Shown here: one piece after another, positions 46,823-55,682 of the stretch | How the letters are laid out: each line of letters begins with the position of its first letter | How positions within the stretch are numbered: position 1 is the stretch's first letter | NCBI RefSeq assembly: GCF_014641945.1 | Contig: NZ_BMIJ01000003.1 | Span: 372,001 to 436,000, forward strand | Reading direction: 5' to 3' | Source of the DNA: Marinobacterium zhoushanense | GTDB lineage: Bacteria; Pseudomonadota; Gammaproteobacteria; Pseudomonadales; Balneatricaceae | Length of the DNA: 64,000 bases | Program-made: the position numbers and the translations under genes | The notes under the pieces: generated by a model | Told to the model about the DNA's origin: nothing | Database searches by the model: none | The model's input: the letters and a program-made list of their open reading frames with translations, nothing else

Positions 46823-48116
46823 TAAAGCGATCCGTGGCCAGCTACTCTACTTCGTCGATGATCCAGCAACGGCCGGGGAGGCCGCCTGGGTCTACCATGC
46901 AGACGGCATCATCTGGATCGAGAGCGGGCGAATCAGGCTCGCTGACGATGCACAGCAGGTGCTGCCGCATCTGCCAAGGGGAACCGAGATTGACGTGCTC
47001 GAGCATCACCTTTTGGTGCCGGGCTTTATCGATACCCATATCCACTACCCGCAGACGGAGATGGTGGCCGCCTACGGCGAGCGCCTGCTCGAGTGGCTGG
47101 AGACCTACACCTTTCCGGTCGAGAGCAAGTTCAGCGACCCGGACTATGCCGCTGAAATCGCCACCATCTTCCTCGACGAACTGCTGCGTAACGGCACGAC
47201 GACGGCGCTGGTATTCGGCACGGTACACCCCGAATCGGTCGATGCCTTCTTCAGCGAAGCGCAGCGGCGCAAGTTGCGTATGATCGCCGGCAAGGTGATG
47301 ATGGACCGCAACGCACCCGAGTATATCTGTGACGAGGCGGAGCAGAGCTACCGGGACAGCAAGGCGCTGATCCAGCGCTGGCACGGGATCGACCGCCTGC
47401 AGTACGCGGTGACACCCCGTTTTGCCCCGACCAGCAGCGACCGGCAACTGGCGCTGGCGGGTCGCCTGCTGCGCGAACACCCCGGCCTCTACCTGCATAC
47501 CCACCTGGCGGAAAACCCGGAGGAGTGCGCCTGGGTGGCTGAACTGTTTCCGCATTCGAAACACTACCTGGATGTGTATGATCGGGCCGGACTGCTGACC
47601 CGGCGCAGCGTATTTGCGCACGGGATTCATCTCTGCGATGACAGTTGCAAACGGCTCAGCGACACCGGGGCGGCCATCGCGCACTGCCCAACCTCGAACC
47701 TGTTTCTGGGCTCCGGCCTGTTCGAACTGGACCGGCTGACGGAGCGGGGGGTCAATATCGGCATGGGTACCGATGTCGGTGGCGGCACCAGCTTTTCGAT
47801 GCTGCAGACGCTGGCCGATGCGTACAAGATTCAGCAATTGCGGGGGCGTAAGCTCGATCCGTTTCGCGCGCTCTACCTGGCCACGCTCGGTGGTGCCAGG
47901 GCGCTGGACCTGGAAGATAAGATCGGTAGTTTCCGCAGCGGATGCGAAGCGGACCTGGTCGCGCTGGATCTTCACGCGACCCCGTTCTTGAAGTTCCGCA
48001 CCGCTCGCTGCCGCAGCCTGTTTGAGATGCTGTTCGTGCTTAACACCCTGGGCGACGACCGAGCGATCGCCAGAACCTGGATACTGGGTGAGGTCGCCCA
48101 CAGTAGGGAGGTATAG
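46812..48116 (+). CDS. guaD: Guanine deaminase
   Basis: A 434-residue amidohydrolase. Zinc ligands: HIH in FIDTHIHYPQTEM, His in LHTHLAENPEE, HGIHLCDD and Asp in GMGTDVGGGTSFSML; the spacing and PTSNLFLGSGLF segment are characteristic of GuaD. It converts guanine to xanthine and ammonia, feeding XdhAB. It overlaps uraD by 11 bp and the puuD start by 1 bp, so the whole run is an operon. Confidence 0.95.
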   Translation: MSSDKAIRGQLLYFVDDPATAGEAAWVYHADGIIWIESGRIRLADDAQQVLPHLPRGTEIDVLEHHLLVPGFIDTHIHYPQTEMVAAYGERLLEWLETYTFPVESKFSDPDYAAEIATIFLDELLRNGTTTALVFGTVHPESVDAFFSEAQRRKLRMIAGKVMMDRNAPEYICDEAEQSYRDSKALIQRWHGIDRLQYAVTPRFAPTSSDRQLALAGRLLREHPGLYLHTHLAENPEECAWVAELFPHSKHYLDVYDRAGLLTRRSVFAHGIHLCDDSCKRLSDTGAAIAHCPTSNLFLGSGLFELDRLTERGVNIGMGTDVGGGTSFSMLQTLADAYKIQQLRGRKLDPFRALYLATLGGARALDLEDKIGSFRSGCEADLVALDLHATPFLKFRTARCRSLFEMLFVLNTLGDDRAIARTWILGEVAHSREV

Positions 48117-49324
48117 TGATCGATGCGCAACTGACCGCCTATCTGTCTGACTGGCTGAGCCTGCTGCTGCGGTTCCTGCACGTGGTCACCGCCATCGCCT
48201 GGATAGGCGCGTCGTTCTATTTCGTCTGGCTGGATAACGCCCTTGAGGAACCGCCGAAGTGGAAAAAGGATAAAGGGATCAAGGGCGATCTCTGGTCGAT
48301 TCACGGCGGTGGGTTCTATGAGATCGCCAAATACACCCTGGCACCTGAGGCGATGCCCAAACACCTGCACTGGTTCAAGTGGGAAGCCTACTCCACCTGG
48401 ATCACCGGCGCACTGCTGCTGACGCTGCTCTATTACGTCGGTGCCAACAGTTATCTGATCGACCCCAGTAAGGCGGATCTAACCCCGTGGCAGGCGATCG
48501 CTATCGGCGTCGGTTCTCTGCTCGGCGGCTTTCTGATCTACGAAGCGGCGGTACGCTCGCCACTGATCAATCACGGCCTGACCTTCGGCCTGGTCATGCT
48601 GGTGCTGGTTACGTTGTTCGCCTGGGGCCTGAATCAGCTCTTTGGTGCCCGTGCTGCCTACATCCATGTCGGGGCGCTGATCGGTAGCTGCATGGCGGGT
48701 AATGTGCTGCTTGGCATCATGCCGGCACAACGGGGACTGGTAGAGGCGGTCAAACGCGGCGTCGAGCCGGATCCCAAGCCGGCGCTGATCGCCAAGCTGC
48801 GCTCAACCCATAACAACTATGCGACCCTGCCGGTGCTGTTCATCATGCTCAGCAACCACTACCCCATGACCTATGGCCACGAGTATGGCTGGCTGATCCT
48901 CGGTGCGCTGGCTCTGATCGGCGGCTGGGCGCGCCACTTCTTCAACCTGCGTCACCGTGGCATTGTTAAGCCCTGGATCCTGGTTTCCGCGCTGCTGGCG
49001 TTTTGTGTACTGTTGATTCTGGTGCGACCGGCTCCGGTAGCGATATCGAATTCAGGCGAGGCATTGACGAATACCGAGGCCGTTGCGCTGGTACAGAAGC
49101 GCTGCGCTACCTGCCACAGCGCGACACCAACGGATAAGGTGTTTACCGCAGCGCCATCCGGCATCATCTTTGACAGAGAGGATCAGGTCAGGGGGTTAAT
49201 CGACCGCATCGAGGCGCGTGCGGTACTGACGCACGACATGCCATTCATGAACAAAACCGGCATGACGGACGAGGAGAGGGCCAAACTGGGCGGTTGGATC
49301 GCCCGTCAGCGCCAGCAGCATTAA
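48116..49324 (+). CDS. puuD: Membrane urate hydroxylase PuuD with C-terminal cytochrome c domain
   Basis: A 402-residue protein starting at GTG 48116 (TAGTG overlap with guaD; RBS GGGAGG). Eight or so transmembrane helices carry the PuuD pattern: FLHVVTAIAWIGASFYFVWLD, HGGGFYEIAKY, WFKWEAYSTWITG. The C-terminal 90 residues form a c-type cytochrome (CATCH haem motif at about 332, axial Met probably in MPFMNKTGM). PuuD oxidises urate to 5-hydroxyisourate at the membrane and passes electrons via the haem, unlike soluble uricase. This architecture is known for the family. Confidence 0.95.
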   Translation: MIDAQLTAYLSDWLSLLLRFLHVVTAIAWIGASFYFVWLDNALEEPPKWKKDKGIKGDLWSIHGGGFYEIAKYTLAPEAMPKHLHWFKWEAYSTWITGALLLTLLYYVGANSYLIDPSKADLTPWQAIAIGVGSLLGGFLIYEAAVRSPLINHGLTFGLVMLVLVTLFAWGLNQLFGARAAYIHVGALIGSCMAGNVLLGIMPAQRGLVEAVKRGVEPDPKPALIAKLRSTHNNYATLPVLFIMLSNHYPMTYGHEYGWLILGALALIGGWARHFFNLRHRGIVKPWILVSALLAFCVLLILVRPAPVAISNSGEALTNTEAVALVQKRCATCHSATPTDKVFTAAPSGIIFDREDQVRGLIDRIEARAVLTHDMPFMNKTGMTDEERAKLGGWIARQRQQH

Positions 49325-49327
49325 TAA

Positions 49328-49864
49328 TCAGCGGCTAGCGATCCGCTCGATCAACGCTCTGAATACACGCAGATGATCCTCCATGGCGCGCGGATCGCCG
49401 TTCTGGCGTAGCAGCTCACCACCGCTCTCTGCGATCGAACCGATCAGCATCAGATTGTCAGCCATGCCGAACGCTTCCACATGTTGCTGTTCGCCATCCC
49501 AGCCCGGCTCCACCTGCTCGACGCGCTCGCCGTAGTCACGGCTATCCAGTGTATAACCCCAGACAGGCTTGCCCTGAGCGCGCATGTAGCCCATCTCGAA
49601 CGCAGTGCCGCCGTCCAGCCCAGGGCCGCGGAAAGGGGTCATATTGGCCACGATCAGGTCGCAGCGGTTCATCAGATCGATGTCCGCGCGGTAGATCGCG
49701 AGGCCCGACTGATAGGGGCTCAGGCCGGTAAGATCCACGTTGCTGTCCAGCGGGAACAGCCCATCAAAGCCATACTCGGCACAGATCGCCGCCTTGGCCT
49801 GACCCAACTCCTTGGCATCACGGCGGAACACATCGGGCCCGGCCAGATAGATCTTCAGGCTCAT
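49328..49864 (-). CDS. Nucleoside 2-deoxyribosyltransferase-family protein
   Basis: A 178-residue protein with YLAGPDVFRRD at the N-terminus and MTPFRGPGLDGGTAFEMGYM, where the Glu is the nucleophile in this family. It swaps bases on deoxynucleosides or hydrolyses nucleotides in homologues; here it probably assists purine nucleoside use. Its ATG overlaps the TetR gene stop (ATGA), so the pair is an operon. It is convergent with puuD, 3 bp apart. Confidence 0.85.
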   Translation of the reverse strand: MSLKIYLAGPDVFRRDAKELGQAKAAICAEYGFDGLFPLDSNVDLTGLSPYQSGLAIYRADIDLMNRCDLIVANMTPFRGPGLDGGTAFEMGYMRAQGKPVWGYTLDSRDYGERVEQVEPGWDGEQQHVEAFGMADNLMLIGSIAESGGELLRQNGDPRAMEDHLRVFRALIERIASR

Positions 49865-50511
49865 TTAGTGATACCGCATCCTTTGAGGATGATATGGGTG
49901 AGGGTGTCGGTGGCGTTCTGGTAATCGGCGTCGTCGAGTTCCTCCTTGCCCAGTGCCGCTTTTATCTGTACCGCGAAATCGGCGTAATGCTGAGTGGAAG
50001 ACCAGAGCAGGAAGATAAGGTGCTCGGGGGTTACGGCCGCATCGATCTTGCCTTGCTCGGCCCAGGCGCGGAACACCTCGGTACGCCCCTTGAACCAAAG
50101 GTTGTAGTCCTCGCGGAAGTACTCCTTCATGTTCGGTGCGCCGTTTACCAGCTCGGAGGCGAAAATTCGTGAGGCTAGCGGATTCTCCGCTGAAAAGCGT
50201 ATTTTACGGGCGATATAGTGTGACAGAACCTCGTACGGATCGTCGTCGGGGGTGATGGCGTTCAGCGTGCTGTCCCACAGCGCAATAATGTCGCTGATCA
50301 CCGCCATGTACAGGCCGAGCTTGTTTTTGAAGTAGTAGTGGATGTTGGCTTTGGGGAGTTGGGCGCGCTGTGCAATATCGTTCATACTCGCACCCTTGAA
50401 TCCTGCGGCGGCGAACTCGATTTCAGCGGCTCGCAGGATAATCGACTCGTTCTTTTGACGAATACGCCCGGCCGGCCGGCTGGTTGTTTCGGTATCGATT
50501 TTAAACAGCAT
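49861..50511 (-). CDS. TetR-family repressor, RutR-like
   Basis: A 216-residue regulator. The DNA-binding part has KNESIILRAAEIEFAAAGFKG, DIAQRAQLPKANIHYYFKNKLGLY. The ligand domain parallels E. coli RutR: ENPLASRIFASELVNGAPNM and PEHLIFLLWSSTQHYADFAVQ. RutR responds to uracil and thymine; this protein sits among purine genes, so its ligand may be a purine. Three RutR-like operators in the window are its probable targets. An inverted repeat (50553-50574) upstream may mediate autoregulation. Confidence 0.9.
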   Translation of the reverse strand: MLFKIDTETTSRPAGRIRQKNESIILRAAEIEFAAAGFKGASMNDIAQRAQLPKANIHYYFKNKLGLYMAVISDIIALWDSTLNAITPDDDPYEVLSHYIARKIRFSAENPLASRIFASELVNGAPNMKEYFREDYNLWFKGRTEVFRAWAEQGKIDAAVTPEHLIFLLWSSTQHYADFAVQIKAALGKEELDDADYQNATDTLTHIILKGCGITK

Positions 50512-50552
50512 CTAATACTCGCTCCGGAAAACCCATCTTGCACACAGTATAG

Positions 50553-50574
50553 GAACACATTCTCACGTGTGTTC
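50553..50574. promoter_or_regulatory. Inverted repeat upstream of the TetR gene
   Basis: GAACACA at 50553-50559 and TGTGTTC at 50568-50574 form a perfect 7-bp inverted repeat with an 8-bp spacer, 42 bp upstream of the repressor start and downstream of a minus-strand TATAAT at 50599-50594. It differs in sequence from the RutR-like operators, so another factor may bind it. Confidence 0.35.
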
Positions 50575-50601
50575 TCCCACGGACAGTGGGGCATTATACG
50601 C

Positions 50602-50629
50602 AAAATGGCCACGCGAACATGGCCATTTT
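50602..50629 (-). terminator. Terminator downstream of the xanthine permease
   Basis: A perfect 10-bp stem (AAAATGGCCA and TGGCCATTTT) lies 11 bp beyond the permease stop on the minus strand, with T-rich 3' arm, forming a typical bidirectional terminator and separating it from the TetR promoter just downstream. Confidence 0.75.
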
Positions 50630-50639
50630 GGTTATGAGC

Positions 50640-52028
50640 TTATGCCTCTTTACTTTGTGGCTCCGCGGTCTCCGGTTTACCCTGGTCTTGCCGTTTGCTC
50701 GGCTCAGGCAGGAATAGGGTCAGCAGTATCGCGGCAAGACCGCCGCTGGTAATGGCAGAGCCAAAGAGATTCTGTACCAGGGTCGGCATCTTCGCCAGCG
50801 GCTCCGGTGCCAGAATGACGCCGAGGCCGATGCCAAAGGAGACTGCCATGATCAGCATCTTGCGCCGGTCCAGCTGCTCCGTAGCCAGAATCTTGATCCC
50901 GGCAGCGGCCACGGTGCCGAACATGACCAATGTCGCCCCACCCAAAACAGGTTTGGGTATCTGCTGCAGCACGGCACCGATAACCGGGAATAATCCCAGT
51001 ATTACCAGCATGGCACCGATGTAGTAGCCCACGTAGCGGCTGGCGACGCCGGTCAACTGAATGACTCCGTTGTTCTGACTGAACGTGGTGTTCGGAAAGG
51101 TATTGAAGATCGCCGCAAGCGCTGAATTCAAACCATCGCCCAATACACCGCCCCGAATTCGGCTGATGTAGACCGGCCCTTTGACCGGCTGCTTGGACAC
51201 GATGGAGTTGGCAGTGAGATCGCCGGTCGACTCTATCGCGGTGATCAAGTAGATCAGAGCGATCGGCAGGAATGCCGCCCAATCAAAATCGAACCCGTAC
51301 TTGAACGGGATAGGAATGCTGATGAGCGGTGCACTGATACTGGCGAAGCTGACCTTGCCAAGCGCGATCGCAGCGATAAATCCAACGCCTAGCCCAATGA
51401 TGATGGACGACAACCGCAGCCAGGGGTTGTTGGAGCGATTGAGAACAATGATCGTCAACAATACGCCAAGCCCCAGCGCCAGGTTAGCGCCGCTGCCAAA
51501 GTCCGGCGCATTGAAGCCGCCGGCCAAGTCGGTCATACCGACCTTGATCAGGCTGATCCCGATGATGGTGATGACAATGCCGGTTACCAGCGGTGTGATC
51601 ACGCGTTGCAGCCGATGGATGAACTGGCTGAGAAACACCTCGATGAACGCCCCGAAAAAGCAGACGCCGAAGATCAACGACAGCATCTCGTCCGGGCCGC
51701 CCCCTTTAGCCTTGGCGATGAAGCCGGCTGCCAGTACCGAGCTGAGAAACGCGAAGCTGGTACCCTGCACGCAGATCAAACCCGCACCAACACCGAAGGG
51801 TCGGCGCGCCTGGATAAAGGTGCCGACACCCGATACCACCAGGGACATGCTGATCAGGTAGGGCACTTCGGAACCAAGCCCAAGTACTCCGCCGATGATA
51901 AGCGTGGGCGTGATTATGCCAACAAAACTGGCCAGCACGTGCTGGAGAGCAGCGAAGGTCGCCTCCACGGGGCCGGGCCTGGCATCAAGAGGGTAGAGAA
52001 GCTCGGAGTCTGTGGTATCAGACGGCAT
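50640..52028 (-). CDS. XanQ-like xanthine/uracil-type permease (NCS2 family)
   Basis: A 462-residue NCS2 symporter with about 14 helices. Segments align by eye with E. coli XanQ: TLIIGGVLGL, GLICVQGTSFAFL, RVITPLVTGIVITIIGISLIKVGMTD split across helices 4-5, AIESTGDLTANSIVSKQP (substrate Glu), and FSQNNGVIQLTGVASRYVG. RBS AAGGAGAATCGCC. It would import xanthine or a related purine with protons. A RutR-like site lies about 150 bp upstream. It probably duplicates the ABC system with different affinity. Confidence 0.92.
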   Translation of the reverse strand: MPSDTTDSELLYPLDARPGPVEATFAALQHVLASFVGIITPTLIIGGVLGLGSEVPYLISMSLVVSGVGTFIQARRPFGVGAGLICVQGTSFAFLSSVLAAGFIAKAKGGGPDEMLSLIFGVCFFGAFIEVFLSQFIHRLQRVITPLVTGIVITIIGISLIKVGMTDLAGGFNAPDFGSGANLALGLGVLLTIIVLNRSNNPWLRLSSIIIGLGVGFIAAIALGKVSFASISAPLISIPIPFKYGFDFDWAAFLPIALIYLITAIESTGDLTANSIVSKQPVKGPVYISRIRGGVLGDGLNSALAAIFNTFPNTTFSQNNGVIQLTGVASRYVGYYIGAMLVILGLFPVIGAVLQQIPKPVLGGATLVMFGTVAAAGIKILATEQLDRRKMLIMAVSFGIGLGVILAPEPLAKMPTLVQNLFGSAITSGGLAAILLTLFLPEPSKRQDQGKPETAEPQSKEA

Positions 52029-52474
52029 AGGCGATTCTCCTTGAGATCAAAAGCCTTCGTGGTATCCGGTTATTAACTTCATTCATATCAATCAACTTTA
52101 GTCTGCGGTTTATATCGAATCACTTGGAATGGACCAAAACCGTCTGAGCGGTTAAGTCGCGCTGAACGAAAGCAAAAACCTGACCAATTAGTCATGTATC
52201 GATTCGGTCTTTTAAAATCATCTTTAATATCAATGCAAAAAGGCAGATATATAATCTGATTTATAGGAATAGGAATGACCCGGCTGGCGGCAAAATAGGA
52301 GGTGTTTGCTTTATATTTGTGCCTTCAGATCCTTGCCTTCCACTACAAACCAGATGGTGTATCTTTTGTACGTAATATGTATCGACGACAATTTATCTTG
52401 CTCACACCGATTCAGTGCCGGTCCGTTAATTGCAACAGCCATCATCATTATCAGTGGTCTTTTGGGGAGGGGGT
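52029..52474. other. Divergent intergenic region, permease to nifX-like gene
   Basis: This 446-bp AT-rich region has no supported gene. It contains the third RutR-like site (52180-52195). No sigma54 element with correct spacing was found upstream of the NifX-like gene. Confidence 0.6.
52180..52195. promoter_or_regulatory. RutR-like operator upstream of the xanthine permease
   Basis: CTGACCA-AT-TAGTCAT matches the RutR consensus at 11 of 14 defined positions, with one disrupting base in the right half. Its place upstream of the permease supports a common regulon. Confidence 0.5.
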
Positions 52475-52834
52475 ATGACGCTGAAGGTGGCGGTTGCATC
52501 AAAAACAGGAGTGGCGATCGATGAGCATTTCGGTCACGCCAAAGTGTTCAGAATCTATAACCTGTCGTCCGCAGGGGCTCTGCTGGTCGAGTCACGGGAC
52601 GTTGAGCACTATTGCCTTGGTGGTCACGGCGATCGTTCGGCGCTGCAAAAGATACTCAACACCATTGAGGATTGCGCCGCTGTATTCGTTGCCCGGGTAG
52701 GCGATGGGCCCGCGGAAAAGTTGAAAGCCAGGGGTGTTGAAGCGGTTAGCGACCACCCATGGGAAGAGATCGAGCCGGCACTCGCCAGCTGGTATACGAA
52801 AAAGATGACAGCAGGAGTAATCGCGCCATGCTGA
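52475..52834 (+). CDS. NifX/dinitrogenase iron-molybdenum cofactor-binding family protein
   Basis: A 119-residue protein from ATG 52475, preceded by TGGGGAGGGGGT. VAVASKTGVAIDEHFGHAKVFRIY is the signature of the NifX/NifY/NafY C-terminal fold that binds iron-molybdenum cofactor or its precursors. No nif genes are present, so it may serve another molybdenum- or iron-sulfur-related task. Its stop overlaps the GST gene start. Confidence 0.85.
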   Translation: MTLKVAVASKTGVAIDEHFGHAKVFRIYNLSSAGALLVESRDVEHYCLGGHGDRSALQKILNTIEDCAAVFVARVGDGPAEKLKARGVEAVSDHPWEEIEPALASWYTKKMTAGVIAPC

Positions 52835-53448
52835 CCTTCTATATGACACCCGGATCCTGCACTACCGGCATCCATATACTGCTTGAAGAGGTCGAGGCGC
52901 TGTTTATGGTTGAGCTGGTTAATCTAATGGCGGGAGATCAGAACAGCGAAGACTATCGGCAGATGAACCCCAAGGGCTCGATCCCGATGATCCGCCTTGA
53001 GAGCGGGCAGGTATTAACGGAGTTTGAGGCAATCGCCTGCTGGCTGGCCTGGCAACACCCAAAGGCCAGACTTCTCCCGACCGAACCAATCGCAGCGGCC
53101 AAGGTGATTGAGCTGATGTGCTATGCCGTCAGTAACCTGCACATGCAGGCGTTTGCGCGCCTCTTTACGCCCGAGAAGTTCGCGATAGAGGGGCATGGCC
53201 TTGATGCGATTAAAGCGGAAGGCTTGCGGCGCGTGCAGGAAGGCTTCGCGGTAGTGGAGCAGCAGCTTGCCGAGGCGGGGTATGCCTGCGGCGAGCTGTC
53301 CATCGCCGATGCTGCGCTGTTTTACGTTGAGTTCTGGGCGGATCGCAGCGATATCGAACTGCCTCCAAAGCTGCGCGCCCATTACAACCTCATGTTGGGC
53401 CGCAGGGCGGTACGTCAGGTGTTGATGGAGGAGGGGTATAGAGTTTAG
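52828..53448 (+). CDS. Glutathione S-transferase family protein
   Basis: A 206-residue protein from ATG 52828 (RBS GGAG; overlap with nifX-like stop). The N-terminal thioredoxin-like domain has LTFYMTPGSCTTGIHILLEE and PKGSIPMI...QVLTEFEAIACWLA (cis-Pro and Ser-Asp-like region); the helical C-terminal domain has GELSIADAALFYVE. The link to a NifX-like gene recalls GSTs in nif regions of diazotrophs, which is suggestive only. Confidence 0.85.
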   Translation: MLTFYMTPGSCTTGIHILLEEVEALFMVELVNLMAGDQNSEDYRQMNPKGSIPMIRLESGQVLTEFEAIACWLAWQHPKARLLPTEPIAAAKVIELMCYAVSNLHMQAFARLFTPEKFAIEGHGLDAIKAEGLRRVQEGFAVVEQQLAEAGYACGELSIADAALFYVEFWADRSDIELPPKLRAHYNLMLGRRAVRQVLMEEGYRV

Positions 53449-53648
53449 GCGCGGCCGTTGCAATAACCCCATAGCCCCTGAGGCCGATAGCTGGATGAGG
53501 TGTCGATATACCGTTGGTGTATGCATCATACTCGGCGTTGGTTGTCAGTTTCCTTACATGACATGTTGAGCTTCTGGTCATTCAATCTCGTCCGAGGGTG
53601 GCGTTTCTTACATTTCAACTAGAATCGACTCATCGGAGAAAGAGAGCC

Positions 53649-53945
53649 ATGAGCAGGTCCGATCAATATGACTGCTACTTCCTTACCTACACCGGCATCA
53701 CTCTGCCGTTGCAACTGGTTAGCCCCCTCGAGAAAAGCGAGACAGAAAATCGGAATACCTATTTTGCAGCCAATCTGGATGACCAGGGGCGTGTGGTGCG
53801 CGTGCGCAAAATGGTTTACGGCGAGATTGAGCTGGAGCATCGCTACGGTTACCGGGATGAAGGATCGCTTGAGTGGGCAGAGATAGTCGACGACGAAGAG
53901 GAGGTTCAGCGGCTGGAGTTCAATGCAGACGGTCAGCGCGCCTGA
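53649..53945 (+). CDS. Small conserved protein, DUF6156-like
   Basis: A 98-residue soluble protein from ATG 53649 after AGAAAGAGAGCC. Sequence features: a tyrosine-rich start (YDCYFLTYTGITLPLQLVSP), NRNTYFAANLDDQGRVV and VYGEIELEHRYGY, then an acidic tail. It resembles the family annotated DUF6156 from memory (not checked). The 200 bp upstream hold no gene. Function unknown. Confidence 0.65.
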   Translation: MSRSDQYDCYFLTYTGITLPLQLVSPLEKSETENRNTYFAANLDDQGRVVRVRKMVYGEIELEHRYGYRDEGSLEWAEIVDDEEEVQRLEFNADGQRA

Positions 53946-54033
53946 TTCCAGCTACTGGCTCTCAAAGGTGTCACTCCCCGGTTATCTGCACTATGATTTG
54001 CGCCTTGTTGTGCCAAATCATGGATGCTGATTG

Positions 54034-55629
54034 ATGTCGAGTGACTCCCTTATTCTGCTGGCTATCGCCGTACCGGTAACCTTTCTGCTGGCCTGGGTGC
54101 TGGCGAGCTTGCGCGGCCAGCGCCTTGTTCATACCGAATCCGCCCGCGCCGATGCTGCCACCACTGAAGCGGTCCGGCTTCAGCAGGAGCTGGAAAACGC
54201 TCGCTCCGGATCGGAAAGAACCCGCGACGAGCTTTCCGGCCTGCGCATTGAGAAAGAACGCCTGGATGCCCGCCTTGAACATATTGAGGCCCAGGGCGCC
54301 GAGATGCGCCTGCAGTATACCCAGCAGCGTGAGCGGATCGAGCATCTCGGCAGCGAGCTGCAGCAGAGCCGGTCAGAGCTGGCCGCTGCCATAGAGCGGC
54401 GTGATCAGCTCAACGAGCGCCTGATCGAGCGGCAGCAGCGGCTTCAGCACGTGGAGCAACTGCTGGATACCTTGCGCACTGAGCATGGCGAACTGGAGTC
54501 AGCGCACACCGAGCTGCGAACAACCCTGGCGCAGAAGCAGGAGCATTTCGAGGCCCAGCTCAAACAACTGGAGCAGAGTCGGGAGCTGCTGAAGAAAGAG
54601 TTCGAGGTGCTGGCCAGTGAGATTCTCGAGCGTAAAGGCAAGGCGTTTACCGAGTTGAATCAGACCAGCCTGAGTGCGCTACTGAATCCAATTCATAGTG
54701 AAATGAAGGGGTTCAAGGAGAAAGTTGAACGTATACATGAGCAAGAGACTGCACAACGGATCCAGCTCAAAACCGAGCTGGAGAATCTGCAGAAGCTCAA
54801 TCGCGATATTACCGATCAGGCGCACAAGCTCACCACCGCACTGCAGGGGCAGAAGAAAATGCAGGGCAACTGGGGTGAGCTGATGCTGGAAAACGTGCTG
54901 GAAAAATCTGGTCTGAGGGCAGGTGAGGATTATCAGCGCGAGGTCAGCATCAATACCGAGGAGGGCCGCCAGCGCCCGGATGCGGTGATCTACCTGCCGC
55001 AGAACAAGCACCTGATCGTCGATGCGAAAACTTCTCTGATGGCCTACACCCGGTATGTCAACTCAGAAGACGACGGCGAGCGTATTGCGGCCCTGGCGGA
55101 GCACACCCAGGCAGTGCGAGACCGCATCAACGAGCTGGCCGACCGTGACTACTACCGCCTTCCGGGCCTTAACTCGCCCGAGATCGTGATCATGTTTATC
55201 CCGATTGAATCCGCCTACGTCGAAGCGTTGAAATATGACGACACCCTCTACCAGCGGGCCATCGAGCGGCACGTACTGGTGGCAACGCCGACAACGCTGC
55301 TCACCAGCCTGAACATTGTGCGCCAGCTCTGGCGCTTCGAGGACCAGAGCAAGCACACGGCAGAGCTGGCCGATCGCGCGGACAAGTTCTATCGCAAGCT
55401 CAATGCCTTCCTCACCAGCATGCTGGATGTGGGCAAGAAGCTCGATCTGGCCCGAGGCAGTTACGATAAGGCGCTGGGCCAGCTGGCGGACGGTCGTGGC
55501 AACCTGATCAAGCAGGCTGCGGAGTTCAAGGATCTCGGCGTTGCCGTGCAGAAGGAGCTGCCACCGGAGCTGGTCGAGCGTGCGCAACTGGAGCTGGACC
55601 GCAATTCGGCCACGGTTGAGCAGGAGTAA
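54034..55629 (+). CDS. rmuC: RmuC-family DNA recombination protein
   Basis: A 531-residue RmuC. An N-terminal transmembrane helix (ILLAIAVPVTFLLAWVLASL) anchors a long coiled coil (about 25-190), followed by the RmuC domain: KKMQGNWGELMLENVLEKSGLR, RPDAVIYLPQNKHLIVDAKTSL and PTTLLTSLNIVRQLWR. RmuC limits inversions between short repeats in E. coli. ATG 54034 is preferred to the in-frame TTG at 54031. Confidence 0.93.
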   Translation: MSSDSLILLAIAVPVTFLLAWVLASLRGQRLVHTESARADAATTEAVRLQQELENARSGSERTRDELSGLRIEKERLDARLEHIEAQGAEMRLQYTQQRERIEHLGSELQQSRSELAAAIERRDQLNERLIERQQRLQHVEQLLDTLRTEHGELESAHTELRTTLAQKQEHFEAQLKQLEQSRELLKKEFEVLASEILERKGKAFTELNQTSLSALLNPIHSEMKGFKEKVERIHEQETAQRIQLKTELENLQKLNRDITDQAHKLTTALQGQKKMQGNWGELMLENVLEKSGLRAGEDYQREVSINTEEGRQRPDAVIYLPQNKHLIVDAKTSLMAYTRYVNSEDDGERIAALAEHTQAVRDRINELADRDYYRLPGLNSPEIVIMFIPIESAYVEALKYDDTLYQRAIERHVLVATPTTLLTSLNIVRQLWRFEDQSKHTAELADRADKFYRKLNAFLTSMLDVGKKLDLARGSYDKALGQLADGRGNLIKQAAEFKDLGVAVQKELPPELVERAQLELDRNSATVEQE

Positions 55630-55682
55630 GGCTGGACAGGATCACTCGGAACCCGCTTGATGCAAGGACCTATACTGTAAAC

